A stretch of 64,000 nt of DNA from SAR202 cluster bacterium (GCA_009391535.1 VFHP01000007.1:1-64000), one strand, 5' to 3'; shown: positions 19,915 through 27,535, counted from the first letter of the stretch. The notes: generated by a model not told the origin, from the letters alone. Numbers and translations are program-made.

Positions 19915-19987
19915 GCCCCATTCGTCTAGTGGACTAGGACATCGGCTTTTCACGCCGAAAACAGGAGTTCAATTCTCCTATGGGGTA
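19915..19987 (+). tRNA. tRNA-Glu (TTC)
   Basis: GCCCCAT acceptor pairs with ATGGGGT (one G-U), anticodon loop TTTTCAC with TTC at 19949-19951, T-arm AGGAG-TTCAATT-CTCCT. CCA is not encoded. Confidence 0.93.
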
Positions 19988-20267
19988 CTGCCTTCGGGCA
20001 TAAGCATGTAGACGTTATTAGTGAACCAATGCAGGACGGGAGTTCGATTCTCCCCGCCTCCACTTGCCAACTCATGGGGGCGTAATGGTATCGACTGGTT
20101 GCGTAGTTAATGACTGCATGTCGTAGTTGATAGAAGGGCTACGCTAAAAATCTATCACAACTTTAAACGGCGTAGAGAATTACGCAATGGCCGCTTAGGT
20201 GGCCGACTGACCTATTCGTAGGTCACGGGGTTTGCCAGCACCTTGTTACCAAAGCTGGCTTTTTTTA
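19988..20267 (+). ncRNA. ssrA: circularly permuted two-piece tmRNA
   Basis: The 3-prime acceptor piece comes first: hairpin TGCC-TTCG-GGCA (19989-20000), ATGCAG (20029-20034), T-arm GGGAG-TTCGATT-CTCCC (20038-20054), CGCCTCC and A (20055-20062). After a 13-base spacer the coding piece begins GGGGGCG (20076-20082), which pairs with CGCCTCC, then GGTATCGACTGG (D-like), CTGCAT (20114-20119) pairing with ATGCAG as P2. The tag frame GGC...GCT-TAG (20169-20198) encodes GVENYAMAA. A terminator hairpin ends it. tmRNA rescues stalled ribosomes and tags products for proteolysis; the spacer should be excised to give two RNAs. Confidence 0.88.
20234..20267 (+). terminator. intrinsic terminator of the tmRNA unit
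   Basis: GCCAGC (20234-20239) pairs with GCTGGC (20254-20259), followed by eight T. Confidence 0.88.
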
Positions 20268-20288
20268 TGAAATTATCTAAAGAACCCA

Positions 20289-20317
20289 TTGACAAATGAC
20301 GATAGATTGAATATAAT
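20289..20317 (+). promoter_or_regulatory. early-type promoter of the tRNA operon
   Basis: TTGACA 20289-20294, 17-nt spacer with ACGATA, TATAAT 20312-20317, preceded by CTAAAGAACCCA. It drives three tRNAs and the gene at 20559. Confidence 0.88.
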
Positions 20318-20405
20318 AATACAGGACACACCGCTGTTCTCACTAAGTGTTCGGTTGCTTAAAAGTGCAACGGCTGAGAATAATCAGGGCGACAACCTCC
20401 GTGAA

Positions 20406-20478
20406 CCGGCAGTAGCTCAGGGGTTAGAGCGTCGTTCTTATAAAGCGGGAGTCGGTGGTTCGATTCCACCCTGCCGGA
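20406..20478 (+). tRNA. tRNA-Ile (TAT)
   Basis: CCGGCAG/CTGCCGG acceptor, loop CTTATAA with anticodon TAT, T-arm GGTGG-TTCGATT-CCACC. It reads the ATA codon, which is frequent in phage genes here. No encoded CCA. Confidence 0.92.
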
Positions 20479-20483
20479 CTTCT

Positions 20484-20555
20484 GGCTCGATAGTTAAACG
20501 GATATAACAAGGGTCTTCTAAACCCTAGTTCGAGGTTCGATTCCTCGTCGAGCTA
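20484..20555 (+). tRNA. tRNA-Arg (TCT)
   Basis: GGCTCGA/TCGAGCT acceptor (one G-U), loop CTTCTAA with anticodon TCT, T-arm CGAGG-TTCGATT-CCTCG. It reads AGA/AGG, common in the later genes of the window. Confidence 0.92.
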
Positions 20556-20558
20556 CTT

Positions 20559-20753
20559 ATGAAATGTGAAAGTTGCGACAAAGAGATTGAAATTAACCAG
20601 TCCTACCGCTGTAGGATATGTCATCTTTGGTATTGTAAAGACTGCTCTTTGGAACACTTTGGACTCAAAGAAGAAGGGGGAAGGATCGTCCATAAAAGCG
20701 TGATAAAAAGTTTTCTCTGGAACACATTTAAAAAGTTCTTCAGAAAAGACTAA
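20559..20753 (+). CDS. small double zinc-finger protein (64 aa)
   Basis: A 64-residue protein with CESC, CRIC, C-x2-C and a following His (residues 3-34), a spacing of the treble-clef / B-box type that would bind two zinc ions. The C-terminal half is basic. It lies within the tRNA operon, three bases after tRNA-Arg, with no clear ribosome site. Confidence 0.6.
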   Translation: MKCESCDKEIEINQSYRCRICHLWYCKDCSLEHFGLKEEGGRIVHKSVIKSFLWNTFKKFFRKD

Positions 20754-20838
20754 CTCGATGTGGCGGAATAGGCAGACGCATCGGACTTAAAATCCGGTTC
20801 CCTTATTGGGAGTGAGGGTTCGATCCCCTCCATCGAGA
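20754..20838 (+). tRNA. tRNA-Leu (TAA)
   Basis: CTCGATG/CATCGAG acceptor, anticodon loop CTTAAAA with TAA, long variable arm, T-arm GAGGG-TTCGATC-CCCTC. It reads TTA. No encoded CCA. Confidence 0.93.
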
Positions 20839-20839
20839 T

Positions 20840-21165
20840 TAAATATAATGATTAAATATAATGATTAGATAATAATGGTAGTTCAGTATTATCGCTTCTC
20901 ATAGATTTGTATAAAGACGTAACTGGGTGCAGTCTTGCGTTCCTGACCCATTGAGAAGTATAGGTTGCAGTTGAGTGTCCGACCACTCAGAGGTATCGAA
21001 AAATTAAATCTAGGCAATGCTGGCGAGCAACCTAGACCTACGAAGATAACTTCGGTTTTAGCAAAAAATTTCCATTAGCTTGTAAGATACTGCCTATAAA
21101 CACTACCATATACCTACTGGCTTTCATAGTTCTTCGTAGGTATAAACGCTGTCGGTACGCAAATA
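20840..21165 (+). ncRNA. putative structured RNA downstream of the tRNAs
   Basis: No gene in about 330 bases. A 13-base repeat TTAAATATAATGA occurs twice near 20840-20866. Helices: CTTCTCA/TGAGAAG (20895-20958), TTGAGTG/CACTCAG (20971-20990), TCTAGG/CCTAGA (21009-21036) and a perfect 10-bp long-range ACCTACGAAG (21036-21045) with CTTCGTAGGT (21132-21141). Its position after a tRNA cluster resembles that of large phage RNAs such as GOLLD, but I cannot match it. Confidence 0.5.
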
Positions 21166-21189
21166 TTTAAAATAAATTAAAGATACCTA

Positions 21190-21218
21190 TTGACATCTGC
21201 CGATAGATAAATTATAAT
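21190..21218 (+). promoter_or_regulatory. early-type promoter
   Basis: TTGACA 21190-21195, 17-nt spacer with GCCGATA, TATAAT 21213-21218, preceded by TTAAAGATACCTA. It drives the UV endonuclease gene. Confidence 0.9.
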
Positions 21219-21252
21219 ACAGTGGATACTAACCAACTAACAGGAGACAAGT

Positions 21253-22164
21253 ATGTACAATCTATGTTGCATCAGTAACGAACTCAAAGAACAAGGCCAC
21301 TCCTTCCAGACCATGACATGGAAGCGTTACAATGACCTGTGCAGTCAGCACAGTGTCTCTCACGCACTCAACGAGCTAGGCTCACGCTGGCTCAATAATG
21401 TCAAAGTCACTAGACTTGCTATCCTGCACTGCTGGCAAAACCGCTGGGGCTATCGCATTTCAAGCAATCTGTTCCCTGTGCTAACACATCCTGAGTTCGG
21501 TTACGACATCTCAGACGTACCTCAGTACGAAGCTATCATGGAAACTCTCAACGATACCGCATGGGAAAACAAGAACTTCTGGGGCGTGCGGTTATCTACG
21601 CATCCTGACCAGTTTAACGTGCTTGCAAGCGAGAATCAAGGGTCAGTAGATAAGACGATCCTAGAACTCAACCATCATGGCTGGGTCATGGATCAGCTAG
21701 GCTGTGAGCGTAGCTACTACAACCCTATCAACATCCATGTCAACTGTACTAAGGGCGATCTCGCTGACATCGCTGCTCGCTTCATGTCTAACCTAAACCA
21801 GTGCGATCAAAGCGTAACTTCTCGTTTAGTCTTAGAGAACGAAGACAAAGGTTGCTGGAATGTAGATAACCTGCTCAAGTATTTTAGCTTACCTATCACA
21901 TACGACAACCTGCACGACAAGTGCAATCCGTCAGCCAAGAATACTTACCTAGAGTGTGCAGAGACTTGGCCTTGCAAACCACTGTTTCATTACAGTGAGT
22001 CACATCCTGACAAGACCAATCCACGCAGTCACGCAGACATGCCCGTAGATTTTCCATGTAGCGATGACTACGACTGGGACATCGAACTCAAGTCTAAGGA
22101 CGCAGCGATTCGTGCCTGTGCCTCACATCTCAAGAACGCTAAGTCCATGTACGCACTACACTAA
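21253..22164 (+). CDS. uvsE: UV damage endonuclease (UVDE/UvsE)
   Basis: A 303-residue TIM-barrel UV endonuclease. It nicks 5-prime to cyclobutane dimers and 6-4 photoproducts using metal ions. Family blocks: ISSNLFPVLTHPEFGY (about 70-85), RLSTHPDQFNVL (109-120), NIHVNC (150s), RLVLENEDKGCWN (around 190-202) and PITYDNLHDKC. Length matches the family. It repairs phage DNA without host photolyase. AACAGGAGACAAGT ribosome site. Confidence 0.85.
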   Translation: MYNLCCISNELKEQGHSFQTMTWKRYNDLCSQHSVSHALNELGSRWLNNVKVTRLAILHCWQNRWGYRISSNLFPVLTHPEFGYDISDVPQYEAIMETLNDTAWENKNFWGVRLSTHPDQFNVLASENQGSVDKTILELNHHGWVMDQLGCERSYYNPINIHVNCTKGDLADIAARFMSNLNQCDQSVTSRLVLENEDKGCWNVDNLLKYFSLPITYDNLHDKCNPSAKNTYLECAETWPCKPLFHYSESHPDKTNPRSHADMPVDFPCSDDYDWDIELKSKDAAIRACASHLKNAKSMYALH

Positions 22165-22175
22165 GGAGCTGACAA

Positions 22176-22664
22176 ATGAATAAAGTATTGATGAAAAAAG
22201 TTAGTAGATTTATGTACGAGAAGCCAAAAACTTTTAATAGAAAGTCAATGACAGACACCAAGCATCATAAACTAACAATCGCAAGAGTAATTCATAGAAA
22301 ACACTGTAACTTCGCTAGAACTCAGTCAAAAGCAGAAAGAAAAGAATTTGGAGATAAGATTGTGAAAAAGTTTACCAATAAAGAGTTAAGAGATAAACTG
22401 GAAGCAAATCCATACTGTTACCTATCAGGAGAAAAGATAGACCTGATGGACTCAAAGCAGTATTCGTTAGATCACATAGTACCGCTGAGTAAAGGTGGAA
22501 CAAGCGACATAGAGAACTGCGGTTTAGCATCATTTGACGCTAACCAAATGAAGTCAAGTTTCATGCTTGATGAATATCGAGACAAGATGATCCAACAGTT
22601 GGAACATTTTTTTGGAGTAAAGTGTATCCTACCAGAAGGGGCTGACAAATGGATGAACGGATAA
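22176..22664 (+). CDS. HNH endonuclease
   Basis: A 162-residue protein, basic N-terminal half, then an HNH domain: CYLSGEKIDL (about 87-96), YSLDHIVPLSKGGTSDIENC (101-120) and a final N-x-MKSSF. The Asp-His of LDHIVPLSKGG is the catalytic beta-beta-alpha-metal core. It could be a free-standing homing nuclease or a DNA-processing enzyme. AAGGAGCTGACAA ribosome site; 11 bases after uvsE. Confidence 0.75.
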   Translation: MNKVLMKKVSRFMYEKPKTFNRKSMTDTKHHKLTIARVIHRKHCNFARTQSKAERKEFGDKIVKKFTNKELRDKLEANPYCYLSGEKIDLMDSKQYSLDHIVPLSKGGTSDIENCGLASFDANQMKSSFMLDEYRDKMIQQLEHFFGVKCILPEGADKWMNG

Positions 22665-22846
22665 GAAAGACTTGGTTAGAGTTTGTTAGTAACAATCACC
22701 AAAGACTTCAAAATGCAGTAGACGAATACCGACAGAACCCATCCATGATACGACAGAGTATGGCCGAACAAGGTATTGAAGTAACACCCAAAGAGTTGAA
22801 CGATCTGATCGAGCTTATACGCGAGTCCCTAGAAGAAGATAATTAA
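22649..22846 (+). CDS. hypothetical helical protein (65 aa)
   Basis: A 65-residue helical protein (MDERIRKTWLEFVSN) with a Glu-rich C-terminus. It overlaps the HNH gene by 16 bases; AGAAGGGGCTGACAA precedes. Unknown. Confidence 0.55.
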   Translation: MDERIRKTWLEFVSNNHQRLQNAVDEYRQNPSMIRQSMAEQGIEVTPKELNDLIELIRESLEEDN

Positions 22847-22878
22847 CAAAAAATACTTGAAAAATTATAAAGAACCTA

Positions 22879-22907
22879 TTGACAATTAACCGATACTAGA
22901 CTATAAT
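22879..22907 (+). promoter_or_regulatory. early-type promoter
   Basis: TTGACA 22879-22884, 17-nt spacer with ACCGATA, TATAAT 22902-22907, preceded by TAAAGAACCTA. It starts the long 22934-27300 gene run. Confidence 0.88.
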
Positions 22908-22933
22908 AGAGTAGCCGAAATTAGGAGATTAGC

Positions 22934-23554
22934 ATGAAATTAAGTATTAGTATCCAGCCAGATGAGTTTACTGAAAAGGTAGCTCAAGCGTTCGACCTAG
23001 AGTTTGACGGAACAATTACTACGGAGATACCGGAGTTTCTCCAGCCGACTGAACCCTATAATATAGGGATGATAGTGGGAGCCAGTGGTTCTGGCAAAAG
23101 TCAAATTTTAAGTCACCACTTTGGTTTAGTTCACAAACAGACCACTTGGGTACGAGATAAGGCTGTTGTTTCACACTTTGAAACACCAGACGAAGCTATT
23201 GAAAAACTATTTGCGTGTGGGTTGGCATCAGTGCCTACACTATGTAAACCCTTCCACGTTCTTAGTAACGGTGAAAAGTATCGTGCCACCGTAGCTAGAA
23301 AACTACAAGATGGAATGATGCTAGACGAATTTACCTCAGAGGTAAACAGGGAAACGGCAAAGAGTTTGTCGGTCGCACTCAGTAAATATATTAGACGCAA
23401 GGGTATTAAGAATGTTGTTTTATGTTCCTGCCATAAAGATATAATTGAGTGGATAGAACCCGATTGGGTTTTTGATTGCGACAGTGGCGAACGATTTGTA
23501 AACGACGACCCAAGAGATTCCTTAAAAAAGGTAGCGAGGATAGAGATACTCTAA
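22934..23554 (+). CDS. ABC-type ATPase (soluble)
   Basis: A 206-residue soluble protein with all ABC nucleotide-binding motifs: Walker A GASGSGKS (49-56), signature LSNGEK (about 110-115), Walker B MMLDEF (128-133) and a switch His in CSCHKD. No membrane helices, so not a transporter subunit by itself. It abuts a GNAT gene (TAATG). The pair looks like a split form of COG2401, described as an ABC-type ATPase fused to an acetyltransferase domain. Substrate unknown. Confidence 0.75.
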   Translation: MKLSISIQPDEFTEKVAQAFDLEFDGTITTEIPEFLQPTEPYNIGMIVGASGSGKSQILSHHFGLVHKQTTWVRDKAVVSHFETPDEAIEKLFACGLASVPTLCKPFHVLSNGEKYRATVARKLQDGMMLDEFTSEVNRETAKSLSVALSKYIRRKGIKNVVLCSCHKDIIEWIEPDWVFDCDSGERFVNDDPRDSLKKVARIEIL

Positions 23555-24048
23555 TGTTTAAAAGACCAGCCATAGAGCTAGAAGTATACGAAGTACCAAA
23601 AGAACTTAAGGAAAAGTATTGGGCATTATTTAAGAAACATCACTACTTAGGAGAGACATTAAATAAAGCGGCTCGCTGTTGGGTTGCCTACCTTTGGGAA
23701 AATCCTGTTGCATTTAACTCGGTTCTTGCTATGCCTAGCGGTTCATTAAAAAACGCTTGGAGGGAACATCGACTGGTTGTTCTGTCTGACTATCAAGGAA
23801 TGGGCATTGGTAATAGAATGTCAGAATGTATCGGTAAGATTTTAAGATCGGAAGATAAGCGGTTCTTTTCAAAAACCGCAAATATAAAACTTGGAGAGTA
23901 TAGAAACGGGAAGGACATCTGGCGACCCACAAGCAAGAACGGGAAAGCCAGACCCGACAACCTTAACAGAAAAAAGAATTACAACAATATGATCAAGGAG
24001 TCGCTATCACTTCGTGTCTGCTACTCTCACGAATATATAGGTGACTAA
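23554..24048 (+). CDS. GNAT-like acetyltransferase partner of the ABC ATPase
   Basis: A 164-residue protein with HRLVVLSDYQGMGIGNRM (about 70-87); the QGMGIG segment is the acetyl-CoA loop of GNAT enzymes. The N-terminus (VPKELKEKYWALFKKHHYLG) carries a His pair seen in COG2401-like proteins as I recall. The C-terminal tail is basic. The start overlaps the ATPase stop by one base, so the two are made together. Confidence 0.65.
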   Translation: MFKRPAIELEVYEVPKELKEKYWALFKKHHYLGETLNKAARCWVAYLWENPVAFNSVLAMPSGSLKNAWREHRLVVLSDYQGMGIGNRMSECIGKILRSEDKRFFSKTANIKLGEYRNGKDIWRPTSKNGKARPDNLNRKKNYNNMIKESLSLRVCYSHEYIGD

Positions 24049-24050
24049 AA

Positions 24051-25283
24051 ATGAATTGGCAAGACTTACATAAAAATTCTACGGTTGTTGACTTACACAA
24101 CCATGCTGTACTCAAGCGTTTCTTACTAGACAGGGATCTCTCTGCCAGCAAAACCAAGTTTCTGGCTGGCCTGTTCAAAAGAGCGTTCTGGCCTCTAAGT
24201 CAGCGTACTACATTTCCCCTAGTGGAGAAGGGTGGAGTAGATATTATTCTCTCTACTTGCTATATACCAGAAAGGGAATGGCTCGAAGACCAGAGTTTAG
24301 TGAAGCTGGCACTAGCCCTAGCACCGAGTGTAAGAAGAAGGGTTTTTGATCCCTTTTACTTTGATGCTACCGTCAACATGATTGACGACATGGAGAAGCA
24401 TATAACTGAATATAATAATAAAATAGATTTCTCAAAATCTAAGCCGGTATGTATAGTTAAGAACAATCACGAACTTACACAGTGTATTGAAAACAATCAC
24501 ATTGCTATGATTCACTCTATTGAAGGGGGTCATAGTCTACAGGGTGTTGATTGCGAAACCTCAACAGATATGAGAGTGAAGGAAGCTGAAATATTACAGC
24601 ACCTAGACTATTTTGCTGAGAGAGGCGTAGCGTATCTGACACTTGCACACTTCTATCCCAACCTCGTCGCACACCCAGTGTTTCCGTACCCCAACTATGG
24701 CATCAAAAGGGGCAACTGGAAGAAGCTCATGGCTAACTGGGATATGAACGTAGGTCTTTCCGAGATAGGCAAGAAGGTTGTAGAGCGTATGTGTGAACTA
24801 AGTATGATTATAGACATCGCACACTGCACACCAAAGGCTAGGTCGCAGGTCTACGAAATTGTTGGGGACAGGCAGAACCGAGTCATAAGCAGTCATACAG
24901 GAGTTTTCGAGGTAAACCCAGACCCGTACAACCTACACGACTGGGAGCTAGAATGGTTTAGCCAACACGGAGGCGTTCTAGGTATTATCTTTATGAACTA
25001 CTGGATTAGTCCCGTTGACTCACCTTTAGGGATTAAATATATTGAAAGAACTTTAGAACACGCCATGAAGATTGGTGGTTCAGACATTGTTGGCATCGGC
25101 ACGGACTTTGATGGCTTCACCGATCCACCAGACGAGATCACAGATATGTCAGAGATTCCGAGAATAACGAAGTATCTTAAGTGTCTCACAAGCGGGCTTG
25201 GAAAACAAAAATATTCAGACGAAGTAATAGCTAAGTTTTTAGGAGGTAATGCTTTAAGAGTGTTGCGTGAAGGCTGGAGATAA
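24051..25283 (+). CDS. membrane dipeptidase-like peptidase M19
   Basis: A 410-residue zinc hydrolase of the renal dipeptidase family (M19), which cleaves dipeptides including those with C-terminal D-residues. Ligand blocks: VDLHNH (14-19, where family members usually have H-x-D), IHSIEGGHS (around 155), LTLAHFYPN (around 198), DIAHCTPKA (around 262) and GIGTDFDG (around 348). No signal peptide, so cytoplasmic. The His replacing the usual Asp in the first motif may alter activity. I know of few phage examples; transfer from bacteria is likely. Confidence 0.85.
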   Translation: MNWQDLHKNSTVVDLHNHAVLKRFLLDRDLSASKTKFLAGLFKRAFWPLSQRTTFPLVEKGGVDIILSTCYIPEREWLEDQSLVKLALALAPSVRRRVFDPFYFDATVNMIDDMEKHITEYNNKIDFSKSKPVCIVKNNHELTQCIENNHIAMIHSIEGGHSLQGVDCETSTDMRVKEAEILQHLDYFAERGVAYLTLAHFYPNLVAHPVFPYPNYGIKRGNWKKLMANWDMNVGLSEIGKKVVERMCELSMIIDIAHCTPKARSQVYEIVGDRQNRVISSHTGVFEVNPDPYNLHDWELEWFSQHGGVLGIIFMNYWISPVDSPLGIKYIERTLEHAMKIGGSDIVGIGTDFDGFTDPPDEITDMSEIPRITKYLKCLTSGLGKQKYSDEVIAKFLGGNALRVLREGWR

Positions 25284-25522
25284 TGAGTAAATTCAAATTT
25301 GAAAAGTACGATGACCCCTTTAGAGCCTTTAATATACAGATGTCTATCATATGTGACTTGGAGCAAGGCGGCAAGATATGCGAAGAAGAAGCATTTGAGC
25401 AGGTGAAAGCACTATACAAACAATTCAAGCATTATTTTAAGCATGAACACGAGGCAACTTCTGTACTAGAGAATAAACAATACTACGAAGACAACAAACA
25501 AAATTACAAGGAGAATAAATAG
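25283..25522 (+). CDS. hypothetical helical protein (79 aa)
   Basis: A 79-residue highly charged helical protein with Lys/Glu/Asn/Tyr-rich C-terminus (YYEDNKQNYKENK). TAATG overlap with the dipeptidase gene. Unknown. Confidence 0.55.
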   Translation: MSKFKFEKYDDPFRAFNIQMSIICDLEQGGKICEEEAFEQVKALYKQFKHYFKHEHEATSVLENKQYYEDNKQNYKENK

Positions 25523-25530
25523 ATAATTTA

Positions 25531-25812
25531 ATGTTTAACTGGATAGTAGATTTTATCCGAGGTGGTGACGACTTAGAGGTTGCACCAGTGGACGAAACCC
25601 CTGAAGAAAAAACCAAGCGAGAGGAAAGACTTGAGTCCCGCCGTCAACGCTGGGAGGACAGACGGAAAAAACGTGAGGCCAAGCGAAATTACCGAATTGA
25701 AAAAATACACGCACTAAAAGAAAAAATATACGCAGTGGCGGCAAAAAGAAAATGGTTATTCCTAATCATCGCCGCTGTAATCGTTGGCTACCTAGTTTTT
25801 AAGTTTGTGTAA
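25531..25812 (+). CDS. tail-anchored coiled-coil membrane protein (93 aa)
   Basis: A 93-residue protein: acidic N-terminus, a long Arg/Glu coiled coil (about 28-70) and one C-terminal membrane helix (73-93). The topology places the coiled coil in the cytoplasm. Ribosome site AAGGAGAATAAA is distant (within the previous stop). Function unknown. Confidence 0.55.
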   Translation: MFNWIVDFIRGGDDLEVAPVDETPEEKTKREERLESRRQRWEDRRKKREAKRNYRIEKIHALKEKIYAVAAKRKWLFLIIAAVIVGYLVFKFV

Positions 25813-25941
25813 ATGGACGCAATTATAGCTGGCCTGTTGGCATGGAGCATCGAGTTAATCGTAGCTACCCTTATGTTCCTCCTGCTCACGCACGAAGAAA
25901 ATAAGGTCATTAAAAGGAGAAAGAAAAATGAAGGAGAATAA
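25813..25941 (+). CDS. small membrane protein (42 aa)
   Basis: A 42-residue protein (MDAIIAGLLAWSIELI...) with an N-terminal membrane helix of about 24 residues and a basic cytoplasmic tail. It starts directly after the previous stop (TAAATG). Confidence 0.5.
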   Translation: MDAIIAGLLAWSIELIVATLMFLLLTHEENKVIKRRKKNEGE

Positions 25942-26218
25942 GTTTAACATCGTAATCTTATTGTTTCTCGGGGTGTTGTGCTGGGAGTCATATAGACTAG
26001 AAAAGAAGGCAGACAGGCAAATGTCGGCGTTCGTAGGTCAACAACAGCACATCAATGATATTCACATGATGTTGGAAAGTTTTGTTGAGATGGCTCCAAG
26101 AGAAATGGAATCAATAGCAAGGCAGGCCAGCAGAGAAGAAGGTGTCAAATTGTTCAAAGAGTTTGCCGCCAATTTCAAGAAGTTAAATGAAGAACCCGTA
26201 TCAACCCCCCAAGACTGA
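25928..26218 (+). CDS. N-terminally anchored membrane protein (96 aa)
   Basis: A 96-residue protein with one N-terminal membrane helix (about 7-22) and a helical, charged soluble part. It overlaps neighbours by 14 and 32 bases. It belongs to a run of four small membrane proteins (25531-26372). Confidence 0.55.
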   Translation: MKENKFNIVILLFLGVLCWESYRLEKKADRQMSAFVGQQQHINDIHMMLESFVEMAPREMESIARQASREEGVKLFKEFAANFKKLNEEPVSTPQD

Positions 26219-26372
26219 TCCCAAAAGGGACTACGACCGTTGGCTTGAAACTGTTAGAGAGCAAGACGAGACAGACTGGGGCGGGTTCATCTTTGCTGTT
26301 GTGATCCTTTCTATTTTTTTATTTCAACCCCTACTTATAGATTTTTTAGTAGAGATATTCAAGAAGCTATGA
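26187..26372 (+). CDS. C-terminally anchored membrane protein (61 aa)
   Basis: A 61-residue protein with a Pro/Arg/Asp-rich N-terminal half and a hydrophobic helix at about 32-56. It is coupled by ATGA to the phosphomannomutase gene. Unknown. Confidence 0.5.
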   Translation: MKNPYQPPKTDPKRDYDRWLETVREQDETDWGGFIFAVVILSIFLFQPLLIDFLVEIFKKL

Positions 26373-27070
26373 CACATTTTCTGTTTGATGTAGACGGAAC
26401 ACTAACCAACCCAAGAGAACCAGTTAATCCAGAGTTTTCTAGGTTTTTTGGGGAATGGGTATTAGATGTTCAATCAAACGGCGACGAGGTGTTCCTAGTT
26501 ACAGGCTCCGACAAACCCAAAACAATATCACAGGTTGGATTGCCTCTATATAGACTGATGAATGGAGTATACCAAAATTGTGGAAACCAGCTATTTATTC
26601 GCAACTCGCTAATATATCAATCAAAATGGGTTATCTCGGCACACCTAAGACTTGACCTTTTAATCCTAGCGGAGCGGAGTCCTTGGTTTGGTAAGGCCGA
26701 GCAAAATATAGAGGAGCGTATTGGAATGGTAAACTTCTCTACGGTTGGTAGAACGGCAACACAGAAACAACGAAAAGCATATGCCTTGTGGGACAAGTTT
26801 ACTAAGGAGCGAGAACAAAATGCAGAATGGTTATCTCTTAGATACCCAAGATTACAGTTCGATGTAGGTGGAGAAATTAGCACAGATATATATCCCAAAG
26901 GGAAAGACAAAAGCCAAGTATTACAACACATGAAAGGAGAGACGATTTTCTTTGGAGACAAGTGTCACAAAGGAGGAAACGACTACACCATTTCAAGAGC
27001 GTCAGAAAAATTCCACCAAGTCGATGGCTGGAAAGATACAAGGAGCATAATAAATAGTTACTATGTCTAG
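26369..27070 (+). CDS. eukaryotic-type phosphomannomutase (HAD family)
   Basis: A 233-residue HAD enzyme resembling eukaryotic PMM1/PMM2, which interconverts mannose-6-phosphate and mannose-1-phosphate. Landmarks: FDVDGTLT with nucleophile and acid Asp (6-13), VTGSDKPKT, GNQLF, ERIGMVNFSTVGR (about 116-128), FDVGGEISTDIYPKGKDKSQ (169-188) and FFGDKCHKGGNDYTI (around 196-210). Bacteria normally use the unrelated alpha-D-phosphohexomutase ManB. It sits with an isomerase, a nucleotidyltransferase and a GNA1-like enzyme downstream. Confidence 0.85.
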   Translation: MTHFLFDVDGTLTNPREPVNPEFSRFFGEWVLDVQSNGDEVFLVTGSDKPKTISQVGLPLYRLMNGVYQNCGNQLFIRNSLIYQSKWVISAHLRLDLLILAERSPWFGKAEQNIEERIGMVNFSTVGRTATQKQRKAYALWDKFTKEREQNAEWLSLRYPRLQFDVGGEISTDIYPKGKDKSQVLQHMKGETIFFGDKCHKGGNDYTISRASEKFHQVDGWKDTRSIINSYYV

Positions 27071-27323
27071 TGTAAGAGAAAAACTTTCAAATATTTACGG
27101 AGAAGAATTAATCTTTGCCGATGGTTTTGACGATGCTATAATAGGCGTTGCCTGTGGTCACGACTCTCAGAGAGTTGTATACTGCTACGCAAGCATGGTG
27201 GAAGCCTGCATGGTGGAAGCTGGCATGACTTATAACGACGCTCTTGAATGGATTGAATTTAACACAATATCGTCTTACATTGGCAAACACACCCCAATAT
27301 ATGTCATGGGAACAGAAGAATGA
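27063..27323 (+). CDS. conserved phage protein of unknown function (86 aa)
   Basis: An 86-residue acidic protein with FADGFDDAIIGVA (about 17-29), RVVYCYASMVEACM and WIEFN, IGKHTPIYV blocks that I recall from many phages. No function known to me. It overlaps PMM by eight bases. Confidence 0.65.
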   Translation: MSSVREKLSNIYGEELIFADGFDDAIIGVACGHDSQRVVYCYASMVEACMVEAGMTYNDALEWIEFNTISSYIGKHTPIYVMGTEE

Positions 27324-27535
27324 AAAGTAATTTAAGAGGAGACTCAGGATTATCCGATAGCGGATTTTACAGATCACAAAAGTTTTTTCTAGAAAAACAC
27401 AAAGAGACTCTTGACAAAATAGAAAGATGTAGTATAATGGAATTACGCCGTCGAAGGTTTGAGGCTAACGCGAAGCCGCCTAGACGCAAGAAATCCCTAT
27501 GGAAAAGAATTAAGGAGTGGTTTGGTGCCAAGTAG
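27320..27535 (+). CDS. hypothetical basic protein (71 aa)
   Basis: A 71-residue basic protein (MKSNLRGDSGLSDSG) with an Arg/Lys-rich C-terminus (RRRRFEANAKPPRRKKS). ATGA coupling. It contains an internal promoter at 27411 within the coding sequence. Confidence 0.55.
   Translation: MKSNLRGDSGLSDSGFYRSQKFFLEKHKETLDKIERCSIMELRRRRFEANAKPPRRKKSLWKRIKEWFGAK
27411..27438 (+). promoter_or_regulatory. promoter inside a gene
   Basis: TTGACA 27411-27416, 16-nt spacer, TATAAT 27433-27438, within the 27320 gene. No CCGATA motif. It would add transcription of the nuclease and sugar cassette from 27525. Confidence 0.68.

Noticed and set aside
20289-20507. Reading frame of 72 codons across the tRNA-Ile gene
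   Set aside because: It starts in the promoter and overlaps two tRNAs; no ribosome site and implausible composition.
22176-22664. HNH gene as part of a group I intron
   Set aside because: Flanking genes are complete and no intron core or split gene is visible; it appears free-standing.
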